NCBI RefSeq assembly: GCF_002812705.1
Contig: NZ_CP025030.1
Location: 930,001 to 994,000 of the forward strand
Reading direction: 5' to 3'
DNA from: Achromobacter spanius
Lineage (GTDB): Bacteria > Pseudomonadota > Gammaproteobacteria > Burkholderiales > Burkholderiaceae_B
DNA: 64,000 bases
Shown here: positions 1 to 9,534 of the stretch, piece by piece
Numbering within the stretch: position 1 is the first letter of the stretch
Layout of the letters: each line of letters begins with the position of its first letter
Notes under the pieces: model-generated
What the model was told of the DNA's origin: nothing
The model's database searches: none
What the model saw: the letters and a program-made list of their open reading frames with translations, nothing else
Position numbers and translations under genes: made by a program

Positions 1-114
1 GACCCCGTGCCGTTCCTGATGTATCCCAACGGCGAGACCAGCGCGGGCCGCCTCGACAGCCTGGACGCGGACGGTTTCCGGTATCGGATCAGCGCGAAAC
101 CCGTGTCCGTCTGA
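1..114 (+). CDS. C-terminal fragment of an unrecognised protein
   Basis: An open frame enters from the left edge and stops at TGA 112-114, giving 37 residues that begin DPVPFLMYPNGETS. The codon usage is GC-rich and normal for the window, so it is probably the true end of a gene that starts upstream. I do not recognise the family. It converges on the selC/selB transcription unit, which lies on the opposite strand. Confidence 0.45.
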   Translation, partial: DPVPFLMYPNGETSAGRLDSLDADGFRYRISAKPVSV

Positions 115-149
115 GACGGCAAGACACGCCGCCTGGGTCAGAAAGGAGG

Positions 150-245
150 TGGCGGAAGGCAGCAGGAGTCGAACCTACCTGGGAACGTCTGACGCCCCCA
201 ACTGGGTTTGAAGCCCAGCCGTGCCGCCGGGCACGGATGCCTTCC
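150..245 (-). tRNA. selC: tRNA-Sec (selenocysteine tRNA, anticodon UCA)
   Basis: The minus strand folds into a 96-nt tRNA with the unusual 8-bp acceptor stem of selenocysteine tRNAs (GGAAGGCA pairs with TGCCTTCC), a G discriminator base and an encoded CCA end (150-152). The anticodon TCA is at 209-211, within a CTTCAAA loop closed by a GGG/CCC stem. There is a long variable arm and a normal T-loop (GGTTCGACTCC). It resembles E. coli selC closely in layout. It lies 37 nt after the stop of selB on the same strand, so selA, selB and selC probably form one unit. It carries selenocysteine to the UGA codon in fdoG. Confidence 0.96.
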
Positions 246-282
246 GTGGCGGACTGCCTATGATACCGGCTGCCGGCGAGTT

Positions 283-2241
283 TTACGTCGACTCTTGCCT
301 GGAGTCTTGCATCGGGTTTTGCATCCCCGCATACGCGCTTTCACCGCGCAGGAGGTGCGTGTCCCGCACGCGCCGGGTATAGCCGACGCGGTCGAAGAAT
401 TCCAGGATCTGGATGGCGCGCTTGCGCCCCAGCCCCGTGCGGTCGCGGAACACTGCGGCGTTCAGGCCCGGGGGCTGGGCGGCCAGTTCGGCGGCCAGGC
501 GCGCCAGTACGCGCACCTGGTCGCGGTGATAGAACAGGTCCTTCACCACTTGCGCGACCTCTCCGCGCCGCAGCAGCTTGCGCATCAGTTGCCGCACACG
601 CTCTTCAGGTTCGCCTTGCATGCGCGCCAGGTCCCGCACCCAGGGCGGATCGAATGCGCCGGCATCCAGCAGCGGCAACAAGCGCTGCGCCAGCGCGCTT
701 TCCTCGCCGGCCAGCGTGGCCGTGTGCGAAGGCAGATGCAGCCAGGGGCCGTTGCGCGCCACCCGACCATCGCGTTGCAGGTGGTCCAGCACCGCCGTCC
801 ACAAGGCATCCGATCCCACCGGCATGGCCATACGGCGCAGGCGCGCGCTATCCGGGCCGGGTTCGTCCGGCGCACTCTGATGAAAGCTCGCCAGCGCCTG
901 CTCCACGCGGCCGCGCAGCGCATCCCAATGGGCTGACCCGATCAGCGTGCGCGGGCCTTGCGCGTGGCGCGACTCGATCCACAAGGCGCCGTGCGGGGCT
1001 TCGATGTCTTGCACAGGCTTGCCGGTCAGGCGTTGCAAGGCCCCTTCGTCCAAGCCCAAGGGTGCATGCGCCAACACCGGGGGCAGCCCGCCGCCGTCCA
1101 GCATGTCGCACAGCGCCTGCAAGCCCTGCATGCGCGCCGCCGCGCGGCGCTTGCGGTCCGGTGCGTTGGGGTCCAGCACGCGGCCGCCACCCACCGTGCG
1201 GGTGGCCTGCGCGTTGCGCACAATGAAGCGGTCGCCGGGCATGGCGCACACCGGCTCGTCGAACACCAGTTGCACCCAGCCCGATTGCCCCGGCGCCAGC
1301 GTCTCCGCGCTCAGCGGCACCACGTGCGCCACCTGGCGCGCGGCGCCGATGTGCACGTGCAAGGGCGCCCAGGCACGCAAGGGCGCGTCGGCCGACGGCA
1401 GCAGGGTCAGCGCAACATCGACATGGCGCGACGGCAGGAAGCAACGCGCATCCGCGATCCAATCACCGCGTGAAATAGCCTGCTTGTCGATACCCGCCAG
1501 GTTCAAGGCGCAGCGCTGGCCGGCCGTGCCGGTGTCGCTGGGCTGGTTTTGCGCGTGGATGCTGCGGACCCGCACGCGCGTGCCGGCCGGCATCACGCGC
1601 AGGTCGGCGCTGTCGTCGCCCGCGCGCGCCTGACCCGAATGGGCCGTGCCCGTCACCACCGTGCCGTGGCCCGCCAGCGTGAAGACGCGGTCGACCGCCA
1701 GCCGGAACAGGCCATCGCTGCCCCGCCGCTGCAAATGTTCTGCCTGCGCGTGCAGGTAATGCTTGAGATCCGCCGTGCCGGCATCGTCGGCTTGCGCCGC
1801 GCAGACGGCGTATACGGGTGTGCCATCCAGGAACGTGCCGGCCGTGAGCGCGGCGATCTCGGCGCGCACGGCCGCCAGCCGCGCGGCGTCGGCGCGGTCG
1901 GCCTTCGTCAGCGCCACCGCGCCCTGGGCCACGCCCAACAGCGTCAGGATGGCCAGGTGCTCGCGCGTTTGCGGCATGACGCCGTCGTCCGCCGCCACCA
2001 CCAGCAGGCCGAAGTCGATGCCGCTGGCGCCGGCCGCCATCGTGTGCACCAGCTTTTCATGGCCGGGCACATCGATAAAGCCCAGCACGTCGCCGTTGGC
2101 AAGTGGCGTATAGGCGTAGCCGAGTTCGATGGAGATGCCGCGCGCCTTCTCTTCCTTGAGCCGGTCTGTGTCGACCCCGGTCAGGGCGCGCACCAGCGTG
2201 GTCTTGCCGTGGTCGATATGGCCCGCCGTGCCGATGATCAT
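283..2241 (-). CDS. selB: Selenocysteine-specific elongation factor SelB
   Basis: SelB delivers selenocysteyl-tRNA to UGA codons that are followed by a SECIS hairpin. The 652-residue protein begins [15 protein letters not shown], the P-loop of an EF-Tu-type GTPase. It also has DVPGHEK (G3) and TKAD (G4). EF-Tu-like beta-barrel domains follow, and then C-terminal winged-helix repeats that bind the SECIS RNA. The length is normal for SelB. The ATG at 2241 overlaps the selA stop at 2238, which implies translational coupling. selC follows 37 nt downstream. Confidence 0.96.
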   Translation of the reverse strand: MIIGTAGHIDHGKTTLVRALTGVDTDRLKEEKARGISIELGYAYTPLANGDVLGFIDVPGHEKLVHTMAAGASGIDFGLLVVAADDGVMPQTREHLAILTLLGVAQGAVALTKADRADAARLAAVRAEIAALTAGTFLDGTPVYAVCAAQADDAGTADLKHYLHAQAEHLQRRGSDGLFRLAVDRVFTLAGHGTVVTGTAHSGQARAGDDSADLRVMPAGTRVRVRSIHAQNQPSDTGTAGQRCALNLAGIDKQAISRGDWIADARCFLPSRHVDVALTLLPSADAPLRAWAPLHVHIGAARQVAHVVPLSAETLAPGQSGWVQLVFDEPVCAMPGDRFIVRNAQATRTVGGGRVLDPNAPDRKRRAAARMQGLQALCDMLDGGGLPPVLAHAPLGLDEGALQRLTGKPVQDIEAPHGALWIESRHAQGPRTLIGSAHWDALRGRVEQALASFHQSAPDEPGPDSARLRRMAMPVGSDALWTAVLDHLQRDGRVARNGPWLHLPSHTATLAGEESALAQRLLPLLDAGAFDPPWVRDLARMQGEPEERVRQLMRKLLRRGEVAQVVKDLFYHRDQVRVLARLAAELAAQPPGLNAAVFRDRTGLGRKRAIQILEFFDRVGYTRRVRDTHLLRGESAYAGMQNPMQDSRQEST

Positions 2242-3668
2242 GCCAGCGGCTCCGCCAGTTGCTCGACGAAGGCGGCTTCATCGCGCGCTTCCAGGCAGCG
2301 CAGGTCCAGCCACAAGGCGTCGTCGGCAATCCGGCCGATGACGGGCGTGGGCAAGCCGCGCAGTTGCGCTTCCAGCTTGTCCAGATGCCGGCCCGGCCGG
2401 CCGCTGCCGGTATAACGCGCCGCCAGGCCGAAGCTGGGCAATTGGTCCACGGGCAAGGCGCCGCTGCCGATCTGGCTGAACATGGGCACCGCCTCGACCG
2501 CGTAGTTCGCGCCCACCGCATGCGCCAGCACGGCGCGCAGCCGTTCGGCCTGCGGCTGGATGTCGCGCTGCGGCCGGGTCAGCAAGCGCAAGGTGGTCAG
2601 GCGCTGCGCCAGGAATTCCGGCGCGCGGTACAGGTTCAGCACGGGTTCCAGCGCCGCCAGCGTCAGCTTGCCGACACGCAATGCGCGCTTGAGCGGGTTC
2701 TTCTTGATCTTGCGGATCAGGTCGGCGCGGCCCACCAGCAAACCCGCTTGCGGCCCGCCCAGCAGCTTGTCGCCGCTGAAGGTGACCAGGTCCGCGCCCG
2801 CCGCGATGGTGTCGCGCACCGTGTCTTCGCGCGGCAGGCCGAACTGCGTCAGGTCCACCAGCGTGCCGCTGCCCAGGTCGACCGTGGCGGGCAGGCCCTT
2901 GGCATGCGCCAGCGCCGCCACCTCGGCCAAGCCGACGCTTTTGGTGAAGCCGGTGACGGCGTAGTTGCTGCAATGCACCTTCATCAGCATCGCGGTGCGC
3001 GGGCCGATGGCGCCGTCGTAGTCGGCGGCGTGGGTGCGGTTGGTGGTGCCGACTTCAACCAGCTTGGCGCCCGCGCGCTTCATGATGTCCGGAATGCGGA
3101 ACGCGCCGCCGATCTCGACGAGTTCACCGCGCGACACCACGACCTCGCGCCGGTCGGCCAGTGCGTTCAGCATCAGCAGCACGGCGGCGGCATTGTTGTT
3201 GACGACGGTGGCGGCTTCGGCGCCGGTCAGTTCGCATAGCAGCTCATCGACGAGATCGTCGCGGTCGCCGCGCCCGCCCGTGTCCAGGTCGAATTCCAGA
3301 TTGGCCGGCGTGGTCAGCGCGCGCATCACCGAGGCCACCGCTTCGTCGGGCAGCAGGGCGCGGCCCAGGTTGGTGTGCAGCACGGTGCCGGTCAGGTTGT
3401 AGACGGCGCGCAGGCGGGGCTGGGCGGCCTTGTTTAACGCCGCCGTGACGCGGGCCGCCACGGCGGCGGCTTCCAGTTCCGGGCGCATCAGGCCGCCCGC
3501 CAGCGCGCGTTGGCGCAAGGCGTCCAGGTCGCGCCGCAACGCCGCCACCACTTGCGTGCGGCCGTGCGTATCCAGGGCGGCGCGCAGGGCATCGGCGTTC
3601 AGCAGACGATCCAGCGGAGGAATATCCGAGGCCGCGGCCACGTCACCGCCTGACGGTTGCTGGGCCAT
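2238..3668 (-). CDS. selA: L-seryl-tRNA(Sec) selenium transferase SelA
   Basis: SelA is a PLP-dependent enzyme that turns seryl-tRNA(Sec) into selenocysteyl-tRNA(Sec) using selenophosphate. The 476-residue reading shows the family's PLP-lysine segment [12 protein letters not shown] and the GSGTLVDL and TNLGRALLP motifs. I chose the ATG at 3668 (MAQQPSGGD). It has a GAGGAA ribosome site 6 nt upstream, and this puts the start immediately after the fdhE stop at 3670. A longer frame reaches 3743 but would overlap fdhE and adds a non-conserved leader. It overlaps selB by 4 nt. Confidence 0.95.
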   Translation of the reverse strand: MAQQPSGGDVAAASDIPPLDRLLNADALRAALDTHGRTQVVAALRRDLDALRQRALAGGLMRPELEAAAVAARVTAALNKAAQPRLRAVYNLTGTVLHTNLGRALLPDEAVASVMRALTTPANLEFDLDTGGRGDRDDLVDELLCELTGAEAATVVNNNAAAVLLMLNALADRREVVVSRGELVEIGGAFRIPDIMKRAGAKLVEVGTTNRTHAADYDGAIGPRTAMLMKVHCSNYAVTGFTKSVGLAEVAALAHAKGLPATVDLGSGTLVDLTQFGLPREDTVRDTIAAGADLVTFSGDKLLGGPQAGLLVGRADLIRKIKKNPLKRALRVGKLTLAALEPVLNLYRAPEFLAQRLTTLRLLTRPQRDIQPQAERLRAVLAHAVGANYAVEAVPMFSQIGSGALPVDQLPSFGLAARYTGSGRPGRHLDKLEAQLRGLPTPVIGRIADDALWLDLRCLEARDEAAFVEQLAEPLA

Positions 3669-3669
3669 G

Positions 3670-4602
3670 CTATTCCTCGTTGCCATGCCACAACAGGGGG
3701 TTGCCGCTGGCACGCGAATAGCCGGCCTCGCCCACCAGCACATCCAGCATCAAGCTGGCCAGGTCATCGGCCACCGGCTCAACGTACAGGTCTTTGTCTT
3801 GATAGAAGATCTTGCGGTAGGTGTGGCAGTGGTCGCAGGTCTCGGCCTTGATGGCCGGCGAGCGGCCGTCGATAGCCTGATAGGCGACGGATTCCACGTC
3901 TTCACAGTGCGTGCACTTGACGCGCACCATGTGCCACTGCGTGGCGCACAGGCTGCAACACAGGTAGCGGTAGCCTTCGAATTGGCCGCCCACGCGCACC
4001 ACGCTGGCCACCGGCAGGCTGGCGCAGACGGGGCACACGCCAAAGGGGCTGACCACCGGCAATTGCTTGGCGTCGAAGCGGCTGGCCAGATCAGTCCAGT
4101 AGACCTGCAAAGCCGCCATCACGAAGGGCGCGGCGGCGCCGTCCACGCCCTGGTCCTGCTCGGACAACACGGCTTCGGCCAGGTCTTCCAAGGATTCGGG
4201 GTCTTCATCCACGGCACGGCGCAGCGCCGTACAGACTTCAATGGCTTCGGCCGGCACGCCCTGGCCGCGCGCCACGTCGTCGACCAGCCGCGCCAGAATG
4301 CCGCGCCACAGCGGGTCGCGCGGCCAGCCTACGGCCTGCAACGGCGGCATGGCATGGGCCTGCGCCAGCGCCAGCCGGTCTTCGGACGCACCGGGCGCGG
4401 CGCAGTCCTGCAAGGCACGGTGTTGAGCGTCAACCAGTTGTGCCATCAACAGCAGGTAATCCGCCACCGGGCTGTCTGAGGCCAGTTGCCGCAGGCGCGC
4501 GGCGCGCGTCGAAAAAACCGACCCGCGTTCAGGCAGGCTGACGCGGGGGATGACATTGTGGTCTAGCGCTTCGATCTCACCGCGCGGAAGAATTCGCTGC
4601 AA
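3670..4602 (-). CDS. fdhE: Formate dehydrogenase maturation protein FdhE
   Basis: FdhE is a cytoplasmic rubredoxin-like factor needed for active respiratory formate dehydrogenase. The C-terminal half carries the family's CxxC pairs (CPVC, CSLC, CTHC, CDHC), which bind iron. The open frame extends to 4962, but that extension has no FdhE character and covers the gap behind fdoI. A TTG at 4602, preceded at 6 nt by GGAG, gives a 310-residue protein; the E. coli protein has about 309. I therefore choose this rare start. It lies between fdoI and selA on the same strand, directly after a terminator-like hairpin that may attenuate transcription. Confidence 0.9.
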   Translation of the reverse strand: MQRILPRGEIEALDHNVIPRVSLPERGSVFSTRAARLRQLASDSPVADYLLLMAQLVDAQHRALQDCAAPGASEDRLALAQAHAMPPLQAVGWPRDPLWRGILARLVDDVARGQGVPAEAIEVCTALRRAVDEDPESLEDLAEAVLSEQDQGVDGAAAPFVMAALQVYWTDLASRFDAKQLPVVSPFGVCPVCASLPVASVVRVGGQFEGYRYLCCSLCATQWHMVRVKCTHCEDVESVAYQAIDGRSPAIKAETCDHCHTYRKIFYQDKDLYVEPVADDLASLMLDVLVGEAGYSRASGNPLLWHGNEE

Positions 4603-4625
4603 TTGCGTCTCCAAGAAAACAAACA

Positions 4626-4688
4626 CGGCTGCCAGCCTTCGTGCAAAGAAGGATAGCAGCCGTTGGCTACCCGGGGGCAAGCCCCCGG
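4626..4688 (-). terminator. Double hairpin between fdoI and fdhE
   Basis: Reading the minus strand after the fdoI stop, a GGGGGC/GCCCCC hairpin (4671-4688) is followed by a second one. In that one CGGCTGC pairs with GCAGCCG (4626-4662), with an inner CTTC/GAAG, and it runs into TGTTTGTTTT. This looks like an intrinsic terminator or attenuator between the structural genes and fdhE-selAB. Confidence 0.6.
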
Positions 4689-4703
4689 CGGGGCGGGCGA
4701 ACC

Positions 4704-5336
4704 CTATTTTTTGACTTGCTCGCGGAACCAGGCGCGGTGGTGTTTCCAGGCCCATCCCGCCGTCACGTAACCGCGCAGCATCGCCGTCAATGATCCCTTG
4801 ACCCAGATCGCCGCATAAATGTGCACGATGATCGAGCAGATCAACACCAGCGCGCTTACCGCGTGCACCACCGATGCGACCCGCACCACCCAGATCGGGA
4901 AATAGAACGCGAAAAACTCGCGCCAGATCACGATGCCGCTTGCGAACAAGCCCAGCATGCACAACACCAGCACATAGAAAAGCAGCTTCTGGCCGGCGTT
5001 GTACTTGCCGACTTCGGGCAGCTTTTCTTCGCGGTTCTCAACCACGTCGTTCAACTGCCTGAGCCACTGGCGGTCTGCCTTGGTCAGCATGTTGTGCCGC
5101 CACATGTGGCCGGCGAACACCACGAAGCACACGAACATCACCACCCCGATGATGGGGTGGAGAAAGCGCGTCCAGGGACCGCCCCCGAACAGGTTGGTGA
5201 GCCAATACATCGACGGGTGAAACAGCGCCAGCCCGGACAACGCCAACAGGATGAACGTGAAGGCGATGATCCAGTGGTTGGTGCGCTCGCCCGGCGAATA
5301 GCGCTTGATGCGGCGGTGATGGCGGTCTTCAGTCAT
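4704..5336 (-). CDS. fdoI: Formate dehydrogenase gamma subunit, cytochrome b556
   Basis: This is the membrane subunit of formate dehydrogenase-N/O. It binds two b hemes and passes electrons from the beta subunit to quinone. The 210-residue protein has about four hydrophobic helices (near residues 20-42, 55-75, 112-135 and 150-175). It has the family's [11 protein letters not shown] entry and heme-ligand histidines in NHW, LHP, GHMWRH and VHAV. The start at 5336 overlaps the fdoH stop by 8 nt, the usual tight coupling of these subunits. fdoI, fdnI and fdhI are alternative names; the sequence alone does not separate the -N and -O isoenzymes. Confidence 0.93.
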   Translation of the reverse strand: MTEDRHHRRIKRYSPGERTNHWIIAFTFILLALSGLALFHPSMYWLTNLFGGGPWTRFLHPIIGVVMFVCFVVFAGHMWRHNMLTKADRQWLRQLNDVVENREEKLPEVGKYNAGQKLLFYVLVLCMLGLFASGIVIWREFFAFYFPIWVVRVASVVHAVSALVLICSIIVHIYAAIWVKGSLTAMLRGYVTAGWAWKHHRAWFREQVKK

Positions 5337-6228
5337 GACGCATCTCCTCTTCGGCGCGGCGTTCGTCTTCTTCCGAGACCTCGTTGCGGCCCACGCGGGC
5401 GTAGTGGAAGAAGCCCGCCAGGGCGGTCAGGGCCATCATGGCCACGCCCACCGGTTTAGCCAGACCCTTCCACAGCGACACCATGGGGCTGATGTGTGGG
5501 TCCTTGGGCAGGCCGTGATACAGCCCGGGCTGGTCAGCGTGATGCAGCACATACATGACGTGGGTGCCGCCCACGCCTTGCGGGTCGTACAGCCCCGCCT
5601 GGTCGAAGCCGCGCGACTTCAAGTCCACGATGCGCTCTTCGGCATGCTGCTTCATGTCTTCCTTGGTGCCGAAGACGATGGCGCCGGTGGGACAGGCCTT
5701 GACGCAGGCCGGCTCCTGGCCGACAGCCACGCGGTCGGAACACAAGGTGCACTTGTACGCCTTGTGGTCTTTCTTGGAGATGCGCGGCACGTTGAACGGG
5801 CAGCCTGTGATGCAGTAGCCGCAGCCAATACAGCTTTCCTCGTGGAAGTCCACGATGCCGTTGTTGTATTGGATGATGGCGCCCGGCGAGGGGCAGGCTT
5901 TCAAGCAGCCCGGATCCTCGCAGTGCATGCAGCCGTCTTTGCGGATCAGCCATTCCAGGTCGCCCGCGGGGTTCTCGTATTCCGAGAAGCGCATAACGGT
6001 CCAGGAATGCTCGGTCAGGTCGGCCGGGTTGTCGTAGACGCCGACGTTGGTGCCGATCTCGTCGCGCAGATCGTTCCATTCCATACAGGCGCTTTGGCAA
6101 GCCTTGCACCCGATGCACTTGGACACGTCGATCAGCTTGGCCACCGAACCCGTGATGGGCTCGCGAATGCCGGGCGGCGGCGTGGTGGTGGCGGAGCGCC
6201 GCTTGATGTCTAGGGATTGCATGGACAT
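5329..6228 (-). CDS. fdoH: Formate dehydrogenase beta subunit, four [4Fe-4S] clusters
   Basis: This is the electron-transfer subunit on the periplasmic face. The 299 residues carry four cysteine groups: [36 protein letters not shown] and the spaced CTLC...CVKACP. These are the four [4Fe-4S] sites that conduct electrons from the molybdenum subunit to FdoI. One C-terminal transmembrane helix (around residue 260, [14 protein letters not shown]) anchors it. It starts 11 nt after fdoG and overlaps fdoI, so the three subunits form one operon. Confidence 0.95.
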   Translation of the reverse strand: MSMQSLDIKRRSATTTPPPGIREPITGSVAKLIDVSKCIGCKACQSACMEWNDLRDEIGTNVGVYDNPADLTEHSWTVMRFSEYENPAGDLEWLIRKDGCMHCEDPGCLKACPSPGAIIQYNNGIVDFHEESCIGCGYCITGCPFNVPRISKKDHKAYKCTLCSDRVAVGQEPACVKACPTGAIVFGTKEDMKQHAEERIVDLKSRGFDQAGLYDPQGVGGTHVMYVLHHADQPGLYHGLPKDPHISPMVSLWKGLAKPVGVAMMALTALAGFFHYARVGRNEVSEEDERRAEEEMRHD

Positions 6229-6238
6229 GTCGGTTCTC

Positions 6239-9200
6239 CTAAACCTTTTCGACCTTGACCAGGAACGACTTGAATTCCGGAGTCTGGGAATTGCCGTCGC
6301 CCACGAATGGGGTCAGGGTGTTGGCGAGGAAGCCGGGTTTGGCCAGGCCCACAAAGCCCCAGTGGATGGGTATGCCCACGTGGTGCACGGTCTTGCCCTC
6401 GATGGTCAGGGCGCGCAAGCGCTTGGTGACCAGCGCCACGGCCTTGATGTAGCCGCGGTTGGACGACACCTTGACCCGCGACCCGTTGGCAATGCCCAGT
6501 TCCTTGGCCAGCGCGTCGCCGATCTCCACGAATTGCTCCGGCTGGAGAATCGCGTTGATGCGGACGTTCTTGGTCCAGTAGTGGAAGTGCTCGGTCAGGC
6601 GATAGGTGGTGGCCACATAGGGGAAGTTTTCCACCGTGCCCATCGCGGCCAGGTCGTCCTTGAAGACGCGCGCGGCCGGGTTGCTGGTCACGCCCTTGGC
6701 CTTCGGGTACAGCGGGTTGTAGCCCAGTGGGGTTTCGAAGGGTTCGTAGTGTTCGGGGAACGGCCCTTCGGCCATGCCCGCCCGCGCGAAGAAGCGCGCC
6801 ACGCCCTCCGGGTTCATGATGAACGGCCCCATGCCGCCCGCGGGGTTCTCGTCGCCCTTGAAGTCGGGAATGTCGGCGCCCGCCCAGATCTTGCCGTTCC
6901 AGCCGATCAACCTGCGGCGCGGATCGAAGGGCTTGCCCGTCACATCGCAAGACGCGCGGTTGTACAGGATGCGGCGGTTGGCCGGCCAGGCCCAGGCCCA
7001 GTTCAGGGTCTGGCCGATGCCGGTGGGGTCGCTGTTGTCGCGCCGCGCCATCAGGTTGCCGCCGGGGCCCCAGGCGCCGGCGAAGATCCAACAGCCGCTG
7101 GCCGTGGAGCCGTCGTCGCGCAGTTCCGCAAAGCCCGCCAATTGCTCGCCCCCCTTGCGCATGACCTTGGTGGGGTCCTTGGGGTCGACCAGGTCCACCA
7201 GCGCACGGCCGGAATATTCCTTGGCCAGCTCCTCGGCGGTAGGGTTCTGCGGGTTGGCGTACGGCCAGGACAGGTTGACGATGGGGTCCGGATACTTGCC
7301 GCCTTCGTCCTGGTAGAGCTTGCGCAGGCGCGTGAAGATGAGCGACATGATTTCGATGTCGCTCTTGGCTTCGCCGGGGGGCTCGGCGCCCTTCCAGTGC
7401 CATTGCAACCAGCGCCCGGAGTTCACCAGCGCGCCATCTTCCTCGGCAAAACAGGTGGTGGGCAGGCGGAAGACTTCGGTCTGGATCTTGGACGGATCCA
7501 CATCGTTGAGCTCGCCTGCGTTGCGCCAGAATTCCGAGGTCTCGGTGACCAGCGGGTCCATGATGACCAGGTACTTCAGCTTGGCGAAGCCGTCGTTCAT
7601 CTTGGCCTTGTTGGGCGCGGCCGCCAGCGGGTTGAAGCCCTGCGCGATGTAGCCGTTCATCTTGCCCTGGACCATGAGCTCGTAGACCTGAAGCATGTCG
7701 TAGAGCTTGTCCAGCTTGGGCAGGTAGTCGAAAGCCCAGTTGTTTTCGGCCGTGGCGGCGTTGCCCCACCAGGCCTTCATCAGGCTGACGTGGAACTTGT
7801 TGTAGTTCTGCCAGTAGCTGAGCTGGTTGGGACGCAGCGGCTTTAACGTGCGGGTCTCGATGTACTTGGCGTAGTCCTGCTCGGGTTCGTTGGGCAGCGT
7901 CATGTAGCCCGGCAGCAGGTTCGACATCAGGCCCAGGTCGGTCAGGCCTTGAATGTTCGAGTGCCCACGCAGCGCGTTCATGCCGCCGCCGGCAATGCCG
8001 ATGTTGCCCAGCAACAGTTGCACCATGGCGCCGGTTCGGATGATCTGCGAACCGATGGAATGCTGCGTCCAACCCAGCGCGTACAGGATGGTGCCCGCGC
8101 GGTTGGGGCTGGCGGTGGACGCCAGCATCTCGCACACCTTCAGGAACTTGTCTTTCGGCGTGCCGCACACGCGCTCGACCATGTCTTCGGTGTAGCGCGA
8201 ATAGTGCTTCTTCATCAGCTGGTAGACGGTGCGCGGATGCGCCAGCGTGGGGTCCGTCTTGACGAAGCCGTCGTCGCCGCGCTCGTAGTCCCAGCTTGCC
8301 TTGTCGTACGTGCGCTTGTCGGCGTTGTAGCCCGAATACAGGCCCGCCTCGAACGCAAAATCCTCGCGCACGATGAAGGAAAAGTCGGTGTAGTTGCGCA
8401 CGTACTCGTGCTGGATCTTGTCGTTATCCAACAGGTACTTGATGACGCCACCCAGGAAGATGATGTCGGTGCCGGTGCGTATGGGCGCGTAGAAGTCCGC
8501 CACGGATGCCGAGCGCGTGAAGCGCGGATCCACAACGATCAGCTTCGCCTTGTTATGGGCCTTGGCTTCGGTTACCCACTTGAACCCGCACGGGTGGGCC
8601 TCGGCGGCATTGCCGCCCATGATCAACACTACGTCCGCGTTCTTGATGTCGACCCAATGATTCGTCATCGCTCCACGGCCAAACGTCGGGGCAAGACCTG
8701 CCACCGTCGGGCCGTGTCAGACACGTGCTTGATTGTCGAACGCCAACATCCCCATGCTGCGCACGGTCTTGTGCGTGATGTAGCCCACCTCGTTGCTGCT
8801 TGCCGAGGCGGCCAGCATGCCGGTGGTCAGCCACCGGTTAACTGTTTTGCCATCCGCGGTCTTCTCGACGAAGTTCGCGTCGCGGTCGGCTTTCATGAGT
8901 TTGGTGATGCGGGTGAGCGCGTCGTCCCACGACATCCGCTGCCATTTGTCCGACCCGGGAGCCCGGTATTCCGGGTACTTCAGGCGGTTGGGGCTGTGGA
9001 TGAAATCGATCAGCGCCGCACCCTTCGGACAGAGCGTGCCGCGGTTGACGGGGTGATCAGGGTCGCCCTCAATGTGCATGATGCTGGCGCGCGCGTTCTT
9101 GGACCCATCGCCCAGACCGTACATCAGCAAGCCACAGGCGACCGAACAGTAGGGACAGGTGTTGCGCGTTTCAGTCATGCGCGCAAGTTTGTACTGACGG

Positions 9201-9307
9201 ACCTCAGCCATGGCCGTGCCGGGGGCTACCCCCAGCAATGCCAGGCTGGAGCCTGCCAGGGTTGCACCTGTCACCTTGAAGAACTGGCGGCGATTCATGT
9301 TGACCAT
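6239..9307 (-). CDS. fdoG: Formate dehydrogenase alpha subunit, selenocysteine-containing
   Basis: This is the catalytic Mo/W-bis-MGD subunit that oxidises formate to CO2. It is one gene read through an in-frame TGA at 8717-8719, which encodes selenocysteine 197 of 1022 residues; E. coli FdoG has Sec196 of 1016. Upstream are a Tat signal ([10 protein letters not shown]), which sends the folded enzyme to the periplasm, and a [4Fe-4S] site (CPYCSVACG...CPKG). The Sec sits in [20 protein letters not shown], the canonical active site. I chose ATG 9307, with an AGGAG site, because it places the Tat motif at the N-terminus; an upstream in-frame ATG (9385) does not. Standard ORF callers would break this gene into two pieces. 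Confidence 0.96.
8674..8719 (-). promoter_or_regulatory. Bacterial SECIS element with its selenocysteine UGA codon
   Basis: Directly after the TGA (8717-8719) the transcript folds into a long hairpin. The outer stem pairs CACGGCC (8716-8710) with GGCCGTG (8680-8674). The upper stem pairs GGCA with UGCC, closes a GGUCU loop (8698-8694), and sits on a GG/CC pair with a single bulged U at 8703. That U is nucleotide 17 counted from the U of UGA. A bulged U17 and a GGUCU apical loop are the recognised SelB-binding features of E. coli fdhF/fdnG SECIS RNA. Confidence 0.95.
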
Positions 9308-9534
9308 GAAGCACTCCTCTCCTGGTGAATGAACAAGGCTGCTGGCTCGCCCAAAGCGGAAAAGCCCCACAGCCTTGAAGGACATTGCAAAAGTATATGC
9401 CTAAGGGGGACGCCCACGCCATGCATAACGCACGCTGCACTGCGGAAATGAAAGCGAAATGGAAGTTGTTCGCAGATTTTGGATCTTCTTGCGGCTGCTA
9501 CATTTCGCTTTCACTGCTGACCGTTGGAACACCG

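Noticed and set aside
1549..2415. Large plus-strand frame inside selB
   Set aside because: It lies fully antisense to a well-supported gene, with no recognisable product; it is a GC-rich shadow.
3669..3743. Longer SelA start at 3743
   Set aside because: It overlaps the fdhE end and adds 25 non-conserved residues; the ATG at 3668 has a ribosome site and sits directly after the fdhE stop.
8717..9385. Separate 222-residue gene plus an 821-residue gene for formate dehydrogenase
   Set aside because: The TGA between them is a selenocysteine codon with a SECIS, and both halves together match one alpha subunit.
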